Shown here: positions 1 to 8,795 of the stretch, in pieces
How the letters are laid out: each line of letters starts with the position of its first letter
Numbering within the stretch: position 1 is the stretch's first letter
Assembly: GCA_020637235.1 (NCBI GenBank)
Contig: JACJWG010000006.1
Location: forward strand, 62,001 to 126,000
Direction: 5' to 3'
Origin: Acidimicrobiaceae bacterium
GTDB taxonomy: Bacteria; Actinomycetota; Acidimicrobiia; Acidimicrobiales; Ilumatobacteraceae
DNA length: 64,000 nt
Notes under the pieces: model-generated
What the model saw: only the letters and a program-made list of their open reading frames with translations
Databases searched by the model: none
What the model was told of the DNA's origin: nothing
Translations under genes and position numbers: made by a program

Positions 1-548
1 GGTTGAGCGCCAGCACGGCCCTCCGTCAACTGCGCGCGCTCGAGGCGGCCGGATTCGCGGCACGACGCGACGACGGTGCGTGGGTGCCCGGTCCCGAGCT
101 CATGCGGATCGCGCGCACCCTCGCCGCCGTGGCCACCCTCGCGAGGTTGGCCGAGCCGGTGCTCGCGTCGCTCGCCACGGCACTCGGGGAGTCCGCCTAT
201 CTGGCCGAGGCCCGTGACGATCGCACGGCGGTGTACGTGGCGATGGAGTCGGGCACCCACACGGTGCGTCACGTGAGCTGGCTCGGGCACACCGTGCCCC
301 GGCGTGGCACCGCCGTCGGACGGGCGCTCGCCGGCGACGTCGACGCCGACGGGGTCGCCGTTCGGGAGGACGCCGTCGAGAACGGCATCACGGCCGTCTC
401 GGCGCCGGTACGCGGTGTGCACGGCGAGGTGGTGGGTGCCGTCAGCGTCGTCGGTCCGTCGTTCCGGCTGTGCGGCGACACGCTCGTCCACGCCCGCGAG
501 GAGGTGGCCGCCCATGCCGATCGGCTGAGCCGCCTCGCCGGTCGGTGA
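1..548 (+). CDS. IclR-family transcriptional regulator, 5' truncated by window edge
   Basis: The reading frame is open to the left edge, so the true start and the first half of the winged helix-turn-helix lie outside the window. What remains begins in the recognition-helix region (STALRQLRALEAAGF) and continues into the IclR effector-binding domain, ending with the family-typical block around VSVVGPSFRLCGD near the C terminus. IclR regulators bind small-molecule effectors through that domain and usually repress catabolic operons. It is a second IclR protein besides the one at 27594 and could control the operon that starts at 1642, but it could equally act upstream of the window. The TTG at position 3 is in frame but is unlikely to be the true start, since it would remove half of the DNA-binding domain. 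Confidence 0.85.
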   Translation, partial: LSASTALRQLRALEAAGFAARRDDGAWVPGPELMRIARTLAAVATLARLAEPVLASLATALGESAYLAEARDDRTAVYVAMESGTHTVRHVSWLGHTVPRRGTAVGRALAGDVDADGVAVREDAVENGITAVSAPVRGVHGEVVGAVSVVGPSFRLCGDTLVHAREEVAAHADRLSRLAGR

Positions 549-585
549 CCGGGTCGGAGCGCGTGGGACGTGCGACACTGCCGAG

Positions 586-1566
586 GTGAACACACGCGTC
601 CTCCGTGTCCTCGTCGCTGCGCTCGCCGTCGGATCGGTGGTGATCGCCTCCTGCGGTGACGACGACGCCCCGTCCGCGGGTTCGTCGGCAGCGGTCACCA
701 CATCGGAGGAGCCGACAGCGGCGACCGACAGCACCGTCGTCGAGACGACGATCGTCGAGGCGACCGTGGTGGCGACGACCGAGACGCCGGCCACCACTGC
801 GGAGGCGACCACCACCTCGGTCGCGCCGAGCACGACGACGGCCCCACCGGTCGGATGGTCGCCGGTCGGGGCGATGCCCGGTCTCGCCTACCTGCCGTGC
901 TGTGCGTCGAACTACATCGGCGAGCCGTCGCCGGAGATCCCCGCCGACGCCGCGCTGCCCCTCGCCCCCGGTGTGTACAAGGCGTTCCGCACCCAGCCGG
1001 CCGACGGCGTGTTCGATCCGGCGACGATCGAGTTCGAACTCGCACCCTTCGTCGAGTGCAGCACGCCGGGCGTGTTCTGCGAGGAGCCGTACGCGCCCGA
1101 CGAGGTCGGGGTCGGCGAGACGGCACGAGTGATCGCGATGCCGCTCGACGACGCGGTGGACGTCGTCGTCGGGGGCTTCGGATGTTCGGCCGACGGCACC
1201 TACGAGACCGACCACCAGGCGGCCACGGGTTCCGCGCTCGCCACGCTCCAGGCCGAGTACGAGGCGGCCTACGCCGCGGAGGTCGCGCCGTTGGTGGCGG
1301 CCGGCACGCCGTACGACGACTACCAGTCGATCTTCGCCGACGGCCGGGGCGGATTCAGCGTGCCGTGCTCGTCGGCAGGGGCCCTCGAATTTCGCGGCAG
1401 TGCAGGTCCGGCGATCCTGATGCAGGTGCTCGGCGCCTACGACGACGTCGTCGGCGAGGTCGTGGTCCCGGCCTCGATCTCGATCGAGACCCTGTACCTG
1501 ACCGCGCTCGAGGTCGGCGCCGACGGACACCGGACGCTCTACTTCTACGCCGGCTTCCTCAGCTGA
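586..1566 (+). CDS. Putative secreted lipoprotein of unknown function
   Basis: This 326-residue protein starts at GTG 586. It has a short basic N terminus, a hydrophobic stretch (VLRVLVAALAVGSVVIAS) and a lipobox ending in Cys22 (VIASC), followed by an acidic patch. This is a bacterial lipoprotein signal, so the mature protein should be anchored on the outer face of the membrane. Residues about 30-90 form a Thr/Ser/Ala/Glu-rich linker of low complexity. The remaining 230 residues hold several cysteines (a CC pair near residue 105 and others later) that could form disulfides. I recognise no domain in it. It lies between the IclR fragment and the cpgs-like operon with 75 bp to the next gene, so co-transcription is possible but not shown. 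Confidence 0.75.
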   Translation: MNTRVLRVLVAALAVGSVVIASCGDDDAPSAGSSAAVTTSEEPTAATDSTVVETTIVEATVVATTETPATTAEATTTSVAPSTTTAPPVGWSPVGAMPGLAYLPCCASNYIGEPSPEIPADAALPLAPGVYKAFRTQPADGVFDPATIEFELAPFVECSTPGVFCEEPYAPDEVGVGETARVIAMPLDDAVDVVVGGFGCSADGTYETDHQAATGSALATLQAEYEAAYAAEVAPLVAAGTPYDDYQSIFADGRGGFSVPCSSAGALEFRGSAGPAILMQVLGAYDDVVGEVVVPASISIETLYLTALEVGADGHRTLYFYAGFLS

Positions 1567-1641
1567 CGCGGGGCCGTCCGGGCTCGGACATCGGGCCCAA
1601 CGGCCCGACCGGCGACGGCCGATCGGCGCGACAGTCGGACC

Positions 1642-2964
1642 ATGCGACGCGTGATCGTGCTCGGGGCCGGCGGTCGTGACTTCCACGACTTCGCCGTGGT
1701 GCTCCGCGACGATCCCGGCGTGCAGGTCGTCGCCTTCACCGCCGCGCAGATCCCGGGCATCGACGATCGTCGACTGCCGTCGTCGATCGCGGGGCCGGCG
1801 TACCCGGAGGGCATCCCGATCCGGCCACAGGCCGAACTGACCCCGCTGATCCGCGAACACCACGTCGACGAAGTGGTGCTCTCGTACAGCGACCTCTCGT
1901 ACGCCGACGTGATGCACCTCGCCGCCGAGGTGCTCGCCGCCGGCGCCGACTTCCGGCTCCTCGGCCCCGATCGCACGATGCTGCGGTCGTCGAAGCCCGT
2001 CGTGGCGGTGTGCGCGTCGCGCACCGGCGCCGGCAAGTCGCAGACCACCCGCCGGATCGGTCGGATCCTGCTCGACGCAGGACTGCGGGTGGCGTTGGTA
2101 CGGCACCCCATGCCCTACGGCGACCTGGAGGCGATGCGGGTGCAGCGCTTCGCCACCCTCGACGACATCGCGGCGAGCCACCCGACGATCGAGGAGCGCG
2201 AGGAGTACGAGCTGCCCGTGAGCGAGGGCATGGTGATGTTCGCCGGTGTCGACTACGAGGCGATCCTGCGAGCCGCCGCGGCCGAGGCCGACGTGATCGT
2301 GTGGGACGGTGGCAACAACGACCTGCCGTTCGTGCGTCCGGACGTGATGGTGACCGTGCTCGATGCGCTGCGTCCGGGCCACGAGCGCGGCTGGCATCCC
2401 GGCGAGGTGAACCTGCGCCTCGCCGACGTCGTCGTGGTGAACAAGATCGACGCCGCAGCGCCGTCCGACATCGGCGTGCTCCTCGACAACGTGCGACGCC
2501 TCGCACCCACGGCCGTGGTGGTGCAGGCGGCGTCACCGGTGGTGCTGGCCGACGGACCGTCGATCGCCGGCGGCCGGGTGCTCGTCGTCGAGGACGGACC
2601 GACGATCACGCACGGCGGCATGCCCTTCGGCGCCGGAACCGTGGCCGCCCGCGCCGCCGGCGCAGCCGAACTCGTCGACCCGAGGCCGTACGCGAGAGGG
2701 TCGATCGCCGACACCTTCGAGCGGTACCCGCACATCGGCCCGGTGCTGCCGGCGATGGGCTACGGGGAGGACCAGCTGTCCGATCTCGCAGCCACGATCG
2801 CCGCGGTGCCCTGCGATGTGGTGGTGACCGGTACGCCGATCGACCTCACCCGGGTGATCGCGCTCGACCGACCGGTCCGGCATGCGTCGTACTCGCTGCG
2901 CGAGGTGTCGCGCCCCGATCTGGCCGAGGTGCTCGCGCCGCATGTCCGGGCGTGGCGACCGTGA
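1642..2964 (+). CDS. Cyclic 2,3-diphosphoglycerate synthetase-like P-loop ATPase
   Basis: The 440-residue protein resembles the family named after archaeal cyclic 2,3-diphosphoglycerate synthetase. It has an N-terminal Rossmann-like segment (VIVLGAGGRDFHDF, residues 4-17), a P-loop in the middle (SRTGAGKSQTTR, about residues 132-143), a Walker-B-like stretch (ADVIVWDGGNNDLPF) and a nucleotide-base motif (VVVNKIDAA). The original archaeal enzyme makes an intramolecular phosphoanhydride of 2,3-bisphosphoglycerate. Bacterial relatives are probably ATP- or GTP-dependent enzymes of other function, so I do not claim that reaction here. It is the first gene of an operon: its stop overlaps the carbamate kinase start by 4 bp, which argues for a function coupled to carbamoyl-phosphate chemistry. 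Confidence 0.75.
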   Translation: MRRVIVLGAGGRDFHDFAVVLRDDPGVQVVAFTAAQIPGIDDRRLPSSIAGPAYPEGIPIRPQAELTPLIREHHVDEVVLSYSDLSYADVMHLAAEVLAAGADFRLLGPDRTMLRSSKPVVAVCASRTGAGKSQTTRRIGRILLDAGLRVALVRHPMPYGDLEAMRVQRFATLDDIAASHPTIEEREEYELPVSEGMVMFAGVDYEAILRAAAAEADVIVWDGGNNDLPFVRPDVMVTVLDALRPGHERGWHPGEVNLRLADVVVVNKIDAAAPSDIGVLLDNVRRLAPTAVVVQAASPVVLADGPSIAGGRVLVVEDGPTITHGGMPFGAGTVAARAAGAAELVDPRPYARGSIADTFERYPHIGPVLPAMGYGEDQLSDLAATIAAVPCDVVVTGTPIDLTRVIALDRPVRHASYSLREVSRPDLAEVLAPHVRAWRP

Positions 2965-4022
2965 CGACACCGCCGACATCCCTTCCCGAGCCGACGCCCG
3001 AGCCGACGCCCGAGCCGACGCCCGAGCCGACGCCCGGGTCGCCGCCCGGGTCGCCGCTGGTCGTCGCCGTCGGCGGCAACGCCCTCGCACGCCGCGGCGA
3101 GCCGTTCGACTGGGCGACGCAACTCGCGCACGCCCGCCGGGCGGCCGCCGCGCTGGAGCCGGTCGCCCGTTCGCACGCGTTGGTGCTCACCCACGGCAAC
3201 GGTCCGCAGGTGGGCGTGCTCGCGCTCGGGGCCGAGGCCGTGGCCGCCGGCGAGGGCGTCAACGGGGTGGTGCCACTCGACGTGCTCGACGCCGAGACGG
3301 AGGGGATGATCGGGTATCTGCTCACCCAGGAGCTCGCGAACGTGCTGCCCGGTCGGGAGGTGGCGGCGTTGGTGACCCGGGTGGTGGTGGCCGCGGACGA
3401 CCCGGCGTTCGGCGTCCCCACCAAGCCCGTCGGGCCGTTCTACGACGAGACGACCGCCACCGACCTCGCACTGCACCGTGGCTGGACGATCGCTCGTGAC
3501 GGACCACGCTGGCGGCGGGTCGTGTCGTCACCGGAGCCACGCACGATCGTCGAACTCCATGCGATCCGCACCCTCATCGCCGCCGGGGTGCTCGTCGTGT
3601 GCGGTGGTGGCGGCGGCGTACCGGTCACCGCCGACGGTTCGGGCGGTCTCCGCGGTGTGGAGGCCGTGATCGACAAGGACCTCGCATCCGCCGTGCTCGC
3701 CGCGGCGCTCGACGCCTCGGGGCTCGTGCTGCTCACCGATGTCGACGCGGTGTACGACGGATGGGGGACGCCTCGGGCCCGGCCGATCGAGCAGGCCACC
3801 GTGGCCGAGCTCCGGCGACGCTCCTTCGTCGACGGCTCGATGGGACCCAAGGTGGAGGCGGCGTGTCGCTTCGTCGAGCGGACGCGACGGCGTGCCCACA
3901 TCGGTGCGCTGCACGACGCCGACGCCGTGGTCGCGGGCCTCGCCGGCACCGTCGTCGTCCCCACCGGGGACTCGTCCGATTCGCGTGACGACCGTACAAG
4001 GAATGCTCGCGCGCAGGTGTAG
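2961..4022 (+). CDS. arcC: Carbamate kinase
   Basis: Carbamate kinase interconverts carbamoyl phosphate plus ADP with carbamate plus ATP. It is normally the ATP-yielding last step of arginine, agmatine, allantoin or other ureido-compound breakdown in the cytoplasm. Amino-acid-kinase motifs are clear: VVAVGGNAL near residue 37, LTHGNGPQVG, TKPVGPFY, the glycine-rich CGGGGGVPV, and GSMGPKVEAA near the C terminus. The GTG start at 2961 overlaps the upstream stop (GTGA). The first ~30 residues are an odd low-complexity extension made of four exact copies of a 12-bp unit encoding EPTP; the conserved fold begins after it, so a later start cannot be excluded. The start of the downstream mttB overlaps its stop codon by 1 bp. 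Confidence 0.9.
   Translation: MTTPPTSLPEPTPEPTPEPTPEPTPGSPPGSPLVVAVGGNALARRGEPFDWATQLAHARRAAAALEPVARSHALVLTHGNGPQVGVLALGAEAVAAGEGVNGVVPLDVLDAETEGMIGYLLTQELANVLPGREVAALVTRVVVAADDPAFGVPTKPVGPFYDETTATDLALHRGWTIARDGPRWRRVVSSPEPRTIVELHAIRTLIAAGVLVVCGGGGGVPVTADGSGGLRGVEAVIDKDLASAVLAAALDASGLVLLTDVDAVYDGWGTPRARPIEQATVAELRRRSFVDGSMGPKVEAACRFVERTRRRAHIGALHDADAVVAGLAGTVVVPTGDSSDSRDDRTRNARAQV
2989..3036 (+). repeat. 12-bp tandem repeat inside arcC 5' end
   Basis: Four consecutive copies of GAGCCGACGCCC encode Glu-Pro-Thr-Pro repeats at the extreme N terminus of the carbamate kinase, followed by two near-copies of GGGTCGCCGCCC. Such a unit keeps the frame when copies are gained or lost, so length variation between strains would be expected. 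Confidence 0.75.
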
Positions 4023-5608
4023 TGTCCGCCGACGTGACCGACGCCCATCACGATCACGATCTCGCCGGCGCGCCGGCGCGTCGGCGTCGCGGCCGTGACC
4101 GCGGACGAGGTGGCGCGACCCAATTACCGGAACAGCTGCCCTTCCGCCAGCCGGTGATGCGCCTCAACCACACCGAGGTGGTGTCGGCCGACGAGATCGA
4201 GTCGATCCACGATGCGTCGCTCACGATCCTCGAGCGCATCGGCATGGAGTTCCTCTGCCCGGAGTCGCGCAGCATCATGGCCGCCGCCGGCGCGGACGTC
4301 GACGAGTCGACGATGCGCGTGCGCTTCCCGCGCGAGCTGGTCGAGCGGTCGGTCGCGACGGCTCCGAGCGAGTTCACGCTGCACAGCTGGAACCCCGCGC
4401 GCGACGTGCGCATCGGCGGCCGGTGGATGACCTTCGCCACCGTCGCCAGCGCGCCGCACTACGTCGACCGCGACGGCGTCCGACGGACCGGCGACCGTGC
4501 CGGCTTCCGGGATCTGCTCCGACTGGCACAGATGCTCGACTCGGTGCACTACATCGGCGGCTATCCCGTCGAACCGGTCGACATCCACGCGTCGATCCGC
4601 CACCTCGAGGCGAGCTACGACATCCTCACGCTCACCGACAAGGGCATCCACTGCTACAGCCTCGGTCGCCAGCGCAATGTCGACTGCCTCGAGATGGTCC
4701 GCATCGCCCGCGGCATCGACATGGCACAGCTCGACCGCGAGCCGTCGATCATGACCGTGGTGAACACCAACTCGCCGCTGCGCCTTGACGTGCCCATGGC
4801 ACAGGGCATGATCGAGTTCGCACAGCACAACCAGCCGGTCGTCGTCACCCCGTTCACGCTGGCGGGCGCCATGGCGCCGATCACGCTCGGCGGCGCGCTG
4901 GCGCAGCAGAACGCCGAGGCCCTCGCAGGGATCGCGTTCGTCCAGACCGTGAACCCGGGTGCGCCGGTGATGTACGGCGGGTTCACGAGCAACGTCGACA
5001 TGCAGTCGGGCGCGCCGGCGTTCGGCACGCCCGAGTACGTGCGCACCGCGATGATCAGTGGTCAGTTGTGCCGCCGCTACGGCGTGCCGTACCGCAGCAG
5101 CAACGTGTGCGCGGCCAACGCGCTCGATGCACAAGCGGCGTACGAGAGCGTGTTCTCGTTGTGGGGTGCGGTGATGGGTGGCGCCAACTTCCTCATGCAC
5201 GGCGCCGGTTGGATGGAAGGCGGCCTGCACGCGAGCCTCGACAAGATGCTGATGGACGCCGATCTCCTGCAGATGGTGGCCAAGATGCTCGAGCCCGTGC
5301 CCGTCGACGCCGACGCGATCCCGATCGACACCATCGCCGAGGTGGGCCCCGGGGGCCACTTCTTCGGCACGACGCACACCCAGGCCCGCTACCGCGATGC
5401 GTTCTACCGGCCGCTGCTGTCGGACTGGCGCAACCACGAGACCTGGGCCGAAGACGGCAGCCCGACGGCCGACCAGAAGGCACACTCGCTCGTCGATCGT
5501 TTCCTCGCCGCGTACGAACCGCCGGTGATGGATCCCGATGTGCAGGCCGAACTCCGTGCCTTCGTCGACCGACGCGTCGCCGAAGGCGGCGTCGCCACCG
5601 ATTTCTGA
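4022..5608 (+). CDS. Trimethylamine/quaternary-amine methyltransferase, MttB superfamily (non-pyrrolysine)
   Basis: A 528-residue MttB-superfamily protein; such enzymes move a methyl group from a methylated amine to the Co(I) of a partner corrinoid protein. The frame is uninterrupted, so unlike archaeal trimethylamine methyltransferase it has no in-frame amber (pyrrolysine) codon, as in glycine betaine methyltransferase MtgB. After an Arg/Gly-rich tail (residues about 17-35) come the family blocks, including TILERIGMEFL, the TIM-barrel core and the C-terminal GPGGHFFGTTHTQARYRDAF. It is clearly more distant from the other two MttB proteins in the window (18646 and 50872) than those are from each other, so it probably has a different substrate. 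GTG 4022 overlaps the arcC stop; an in-frame GTG at 4034 is an alternative. No corrinoid gene is in this operon. Confidence 0.88.
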   Translation: MSADVTDAHHDHDLAGAPARRRRGRDRGRGGATQLPEQLPFRQPVMRLNHTEVVSADEIESIHDASLTILERIGMEFLCPESRSIMAAAGADVDESTMRVRFPRELVERSVATAPSEFTLHSWNPARDVRIGGRWMTFATVASAPHYVDRDGVRRTGDRAGFRDLLRLAQMLDSVHYIGGYPVEPVDIHASIRHLEASYDILTLTDKGIHCYSLGRQRNVDCLEMVRIARGIDMAQLDREPSIMTVVNTNSPLRLDVPMAQGMIEFAQHNQPVVVTPFTLAGAMAPITLGGALAQQNAEALAGIAFVQTVNPGAPVMYGGFTSNVDMQSGAPAFGTPEYVRTAMISGQLCRRYGVPYRSSNVCAANALDAQAAYESVFSLWGAVMGGANFLMHGAGWMEGGLHASLDKMLMDADLLQMVAKMLEPVPVDADAIPIDTIAEVGPGGHFFGTTHTQARYRDAFYRPLLSDWRNHETWAEDGSPTADQKAHSLVDRFLAAYEPPVMDPDVQAELRAFVDRRVAEGGVATDF

Positions 5609-5629
5609 TCTGAGGACAAGGGGAAGAAG

Positions 5630-8089
5630 ATGAAGTCATCCGCGCAGGTGGTCGTCATCGGCGGCGGTGTCGTCGGCGCCAGCGTGCTGTACCACCTCAC
5701 GAAGGAGGGATGGACCGACGTCGTCCTGGTGGAGAAGGCACAGCTCACCGCGGGCAGCACGTGGCACGCAGCGGGTGGCATGCACACCCTCAACGGCGAC
5801 CCCAACGTCGCTCGCCTGCAGCAGTACACGGTGAACCTGTACCGCGAGATCGAGGCCGAGAGCGGTCAGAACTGCGGCATCCACCTGCCCGGTGGTCTGC
5901 AGCTCGCCGACACGCCCGAGCGCCTCGACTGGCTGCGCATGGCCCAGGCACGAGGCCGATACCTCGGCATGCACATGGAGATCGTCTCGATGAAGGAGGC
6001 GAAGGAGCTCAACCCGCTGCTCGAGGAGAAGTTCTTCGTCGGCGCCCTCTACGACGAGGACGAAGGCTCGGTCGACCCGTACGGCGTCACCCACGCGTAC
6101 ACGATCTGCGCCCGCAACCGTGGCGCCGAGGTGTACCAGAACACGTGGGTGAACGGTCTCACGCAACGCCAGGACGGCACGTGGGACGTGCACACCTACG
6201 ACCCGTCGACGGGTGACGACAAGGGCATCATCCATGCCGAGCACGTGGTCAACGCCGGTGGCCTGTGGGCGCGTGAGGTCGGTCGCATGTGCGGGCTCGA
6301 GCTGCCGGTGCTGGCGATGGAGCACCACTACCTGATGACCGAGCCGATGCCCGAGGTGATCGAGTACAACCAACAGCGCGGGCGCGAGCTGCCGCACATG
6401 ATCGACTTCGCAGGTGAGATCTACGCCCGCCAGGAGGGACAGTCGATCCTGCTCGGCACCTACGAGCAGGACAACCGCGTCTGGTCGGCCAAGCAGACGC
6501 CGTGGGACTTCGTGTTCCAGCTCCTCCCCCACGACCTCGACCGCATCTCGCCCGAGCTCGAGCGCGCCTTCGAGCACTTCCCCGCGGTCGGCCGCGCCGG
6601 CATCCAGAAGTTCGTCAACGGGCCGTTCACGTTCAGTCCCGACGGCAACCCGCTCGTCGGCCCGATCAAGGGCATGCGCGGCATGTGGAGCGCCTGTGCC
6701 GTGATGGCCGGATTGTCGCAAGGCGGCGGCGTGGGCCTGTCGCTCGCGCAGTGGATGGTGCACGGCGACCCGGGCGCCGACATCTGGGCGATGGACGTCG
6801 CGCGTTACGGCGACTACGCCACCCTCGGCTACACCAACGCCAAGGTGCGCGAGAACTACTCGCGCCGGTTCCGCATCACGTTCCCCAACGAGGAGCTGCC
6901 CGCGGCGCGTCCGCTGCACACCACGCCCATCTACGACCGCCTCACCGCGCACAACGCGGTGTGGGGCGCGGGCTTCGGCCTCGAGCACCCGTTGTGGTTC
7001 CAGCAGCCCGGTCTGGAGCCGGTCGAGGACGTCACCTTCTATCGCTCGAACGCATGGGACTGCGTGGCCGAGGAGTCGAAGGCCGTGCGCGAGCGTGTCG
7101 GCTTCAGCGAGGCCTCGAACTTCGCGAAGTACCAGGTCTCCGGTGAGGGGGCGGCCGCCTGGTTGCAGGGCCTGTTCACCAACGGCCTCCCGAAGATCGG
7201 ACGCACCAACCTCACGGCGATGCTCAATCCGCAGGGCAAGATCGTCGGCGAGTTCTCGGTCAGTCGCACCGGCGACGACGAGTTCTTCCTCTTCGGTTCG
7301 CAGGCCGCCGAGGTGCACCACCCGCGCTGGTTCCTCGATCACCTGCCGGCCGGTTCGCCGATCCGGTTCGAGGTGCTCTCGCTGGCCATGGTGGGCCTCA
7401 CGGTCGCCGGCCCTCGGTCGCGCGACGTGCTCCAGCAGCTCACCGACACCTCGCTCGCCACCGAGGACTTCCCGTTCATGGCGTTCCGGCAGGTCGACCT
7501 CGGCATGGCGCCGGTGTGGCTGAGCCGGATGACGTACACCGGCGACCTCGGCTACGAGATCTGGTGCGCACCGGAGTACCAGCGGTACCTGTTCGACCTC
7601 ATCTGGGAGGCCGGCCAGGAGTTCGACATGCGCCTGTTCGGTTTCCGGGCGCTGATCACGATGCGCCTCGAGAAGAGCTTCGGGACCTGGTTCCGCGAGT
7701 ACCGGCCGATCTACACGCCGCTGGAGGCGGGCATGGACCGCGTGCTCAAGTTCGACCACGACTTCATCGGCCGCGAGGCCGTCGAGGCCGAGATCGCCGC
7801 AGGCGGCCCGCAGCGCAAGCTGGTGATGTTCGAGGTCGACGTCGATCCCGACGCGCCGGCCGACGTGATCGGTGACGAGCCCGTGTGGCACGACGGCGAG
7901 GTGGTCGGCTGGATCACCTCCGGCGGTTACGCGCACTACAGCGGCGTGTCGTTGGCCCTCGGCTACATCCCGACGTCGCTCGTGTCGGCCGGGTCCGGCT
8001 TCGAGATCGAGATCATCGGTCGCCGCCGCCCTGCCGCGATCCGCCACGAACCCGTGTTGGATCCGCAGGGCCTCCGCATGCGTGCGTGA
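5630..8089 (+). CDS. FAD-dependent dimethylglycine/sarcosine dehydrogenase-like enzyme with GcvT domain
   Basis: An 819-residue protein with the architecture of dimethylglycine dehydrogenase: an N-terminal DAO-type FAD domain (VVVIGGGVVGAS, residues 7-18), a linker, then a GcvT folate-binding half from about residue 425. GSTWHAAG at residues 43-50 contains the histidine (His46) that carries covalent FAD in the mammalian enzymes. The family removes an N-methyl group oxidatively and captures the carbon on tetrahydrofolate as CH2-THF, passing electrons to ETF. A Shine-Dalgarno-like GGGGAAG precedes ATG 5630, 21 bp after the mttB stop. It is the last gene of the four-gene operon. The exact substrate cannot be read from sequence; three paralogues lie in the window. 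Confidence 0.88.
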   Translation: MKSSAQVVVIGGGVVGASVLYHLTKEGWTDVVLVEKAQLTAGSTWHAAGGMHTLNGDPNVARLQQYTVNLYREIEAESGQNCGIHLPGGLQLADTPERLDWLRMAQARGRYLGMHMEIVSMKEAKELNPLLEEKFFVGALYDEDEGSVDPYGVTHAYTICARNRGAEVYQNTWVNGLTQRQDGTWDVHTYDPSTGDDKGIIHAEHVVNAGGLWAREVGRMCGLELPVLAMEHHYLMTEPMPEVIEYNQQRGRELPHMIDFAGEIYARQEGQSILLGTYEQDNRVWSAKQTPWDFVFQLLPHDLDRISPELERAFEHFPAVGRAGIQKFVNGPFTFSPDGNPLVGPIKGMRGMWSACAVMAGLSQGGGVGLSLAQWMVHGDPGADIWAMDVARYGDYATLGYTNAKVRENYSRRFRITFPNEELPAARPLHTTPIYDRLTAHNAVWGAGFGLEHPLWFQQPGLEPVEDVTFYRSNAWDCVAEESKAVRERVGFSEASNFAKYQVSGEGAAAWLQGLFTNGLPKIGRTNLTAMLNPQGKIVGEFSVSRTGDDEFFLFGSQAAEVHHPRWFLDHLPAGSPIRFEVLSLAMVGLTVAGPRSRDVLQQLTDTSLATEDFPFMAFRQVDLGMAPVWLSRMTYTGDLGYEIWCAPEYQRYLFDLIWEAGQEFDMRLFGFRALITMRLEKSFGTWFREYRPIYTPLEAGMDRVLKFDHDFIGREAVEAEIAAGGPQRKLVMFEVDVDPDAPADVIGDEPVWHDGEVVGWITSGGYAHYSGVSLALGYIPTSLVSAGSGFEIEIIGRRRPAAIRHEPVLDPQGLRMRA

Positions 8090-8107
8090 CCGCAGTCGGC
8101 GAACGCT

Positions 8108-8761
8108 TCAGACGAAGCGGGCCCAGGCGTCGAGGGGCATCCGCTCGCTGCGCAACGCGTTCACCGGCGCGTCGGGGTCGGCACGTCCGATCGCCATGCC
8201 GCAGAACAGCATCTCGTCGTCCGGCGCGCCGACGAAGGACCGGATCGCACCGTGGCGCACCGACCAGTACTCCTGCGCGCAGGTGCTGAGCCCTCGCTCG
8301 GTGGCGAGCAGCATGAACGTCTGCAGGAACATTCCGAGGTCGCTCCACTGCGGCGGGCCCATCTGACGGTCGACGAAACAGAACAGCGCGGCCGGAGCAC
8401 CGAAGAAGTCGCCGTTGCGGGCGAACTGGGTGAGGCGGGCCGCCTTGTCCTCGCGCGGGATGCCGAGCAGCGCGTACATCTGCTCGCCGACGGTGAAGCG
8501 ATTGGTGCGATACGGCTCGGTGAGGGCCTTGGGGTAGATGTCGTACTCGGTCGGCTCGATCGGCGGTTGCGTCGGCAGGAAGTCGCGCAAGCGTGTCATC
8601 GCCTCGCCGTTCACGACGTACACGCGCCACGGCTGCACGTTGCCGCCGCTCGGGGCGCGCGCCGCATCGGCGAGCAGCTCGCGCAGCACCTGGTCGTCGA
8701 CCGGGGTGTCGAGGAAGGCGCGGATGGACGAGCGGGCGTGGACGGCGTCGACGACGTGCAT
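8108..8761 (-). CDS. Nitroreductase-family FMN oxidoreductase
   Basis: About 217 residues with the nitroreductase pattern: RSSIRAFLDTPV near the N terminus and APSGGNVQPWRV, which together bind FMN phosphate and form the dimeric active site, and a C-terminal half typical of NAD(P)H-dependent flavin reductases. Members reduce nitroaromatics, quinones or other electron-poor compounds, and the physiological substrate is often unknown. I chose the ATG at 8761 (MHVVDAVHARSS) because the conserved fold begins immediately after it; a GTG at 8782 would add seven residues. It converges on the demethylase operon with an 18-bp gap and is separated from the ABC exporter by the tandem repeat at 8821, so it is likely transcribed on its own. 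Confidence 0.88.
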   Translation of the reverse strand: MHVVDAVHARSSIRAFLDTPVDDQVLRELLADAARAPSGGNVQPWRVYVVNGEAMTRLRDFLPTQPPIEPTEYDIYPKALTEPYRTNRFTVGEQMYALLGIPREDKAARLTQFARNGDFFGAPAALFCFVDRQMGPPQWSDLGMFLQTFMLLATERGLSTCAQEYWSVRHGAIRSFVGAPDDEMLFCGMAIGRADPDAPVNALRSERMPLDAWARFV

Positions 8762-8795
8762 GGCGCGCGACCGTAGCGTCACGCCACCGACTCAC

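Noticed and set aside
442..2397. 651-codon open frame on the minus strand
   Set aside because: It is antisense to the lipoprotein and cDPG-synthetase-like genes, with no start signal and shadow-type composition.
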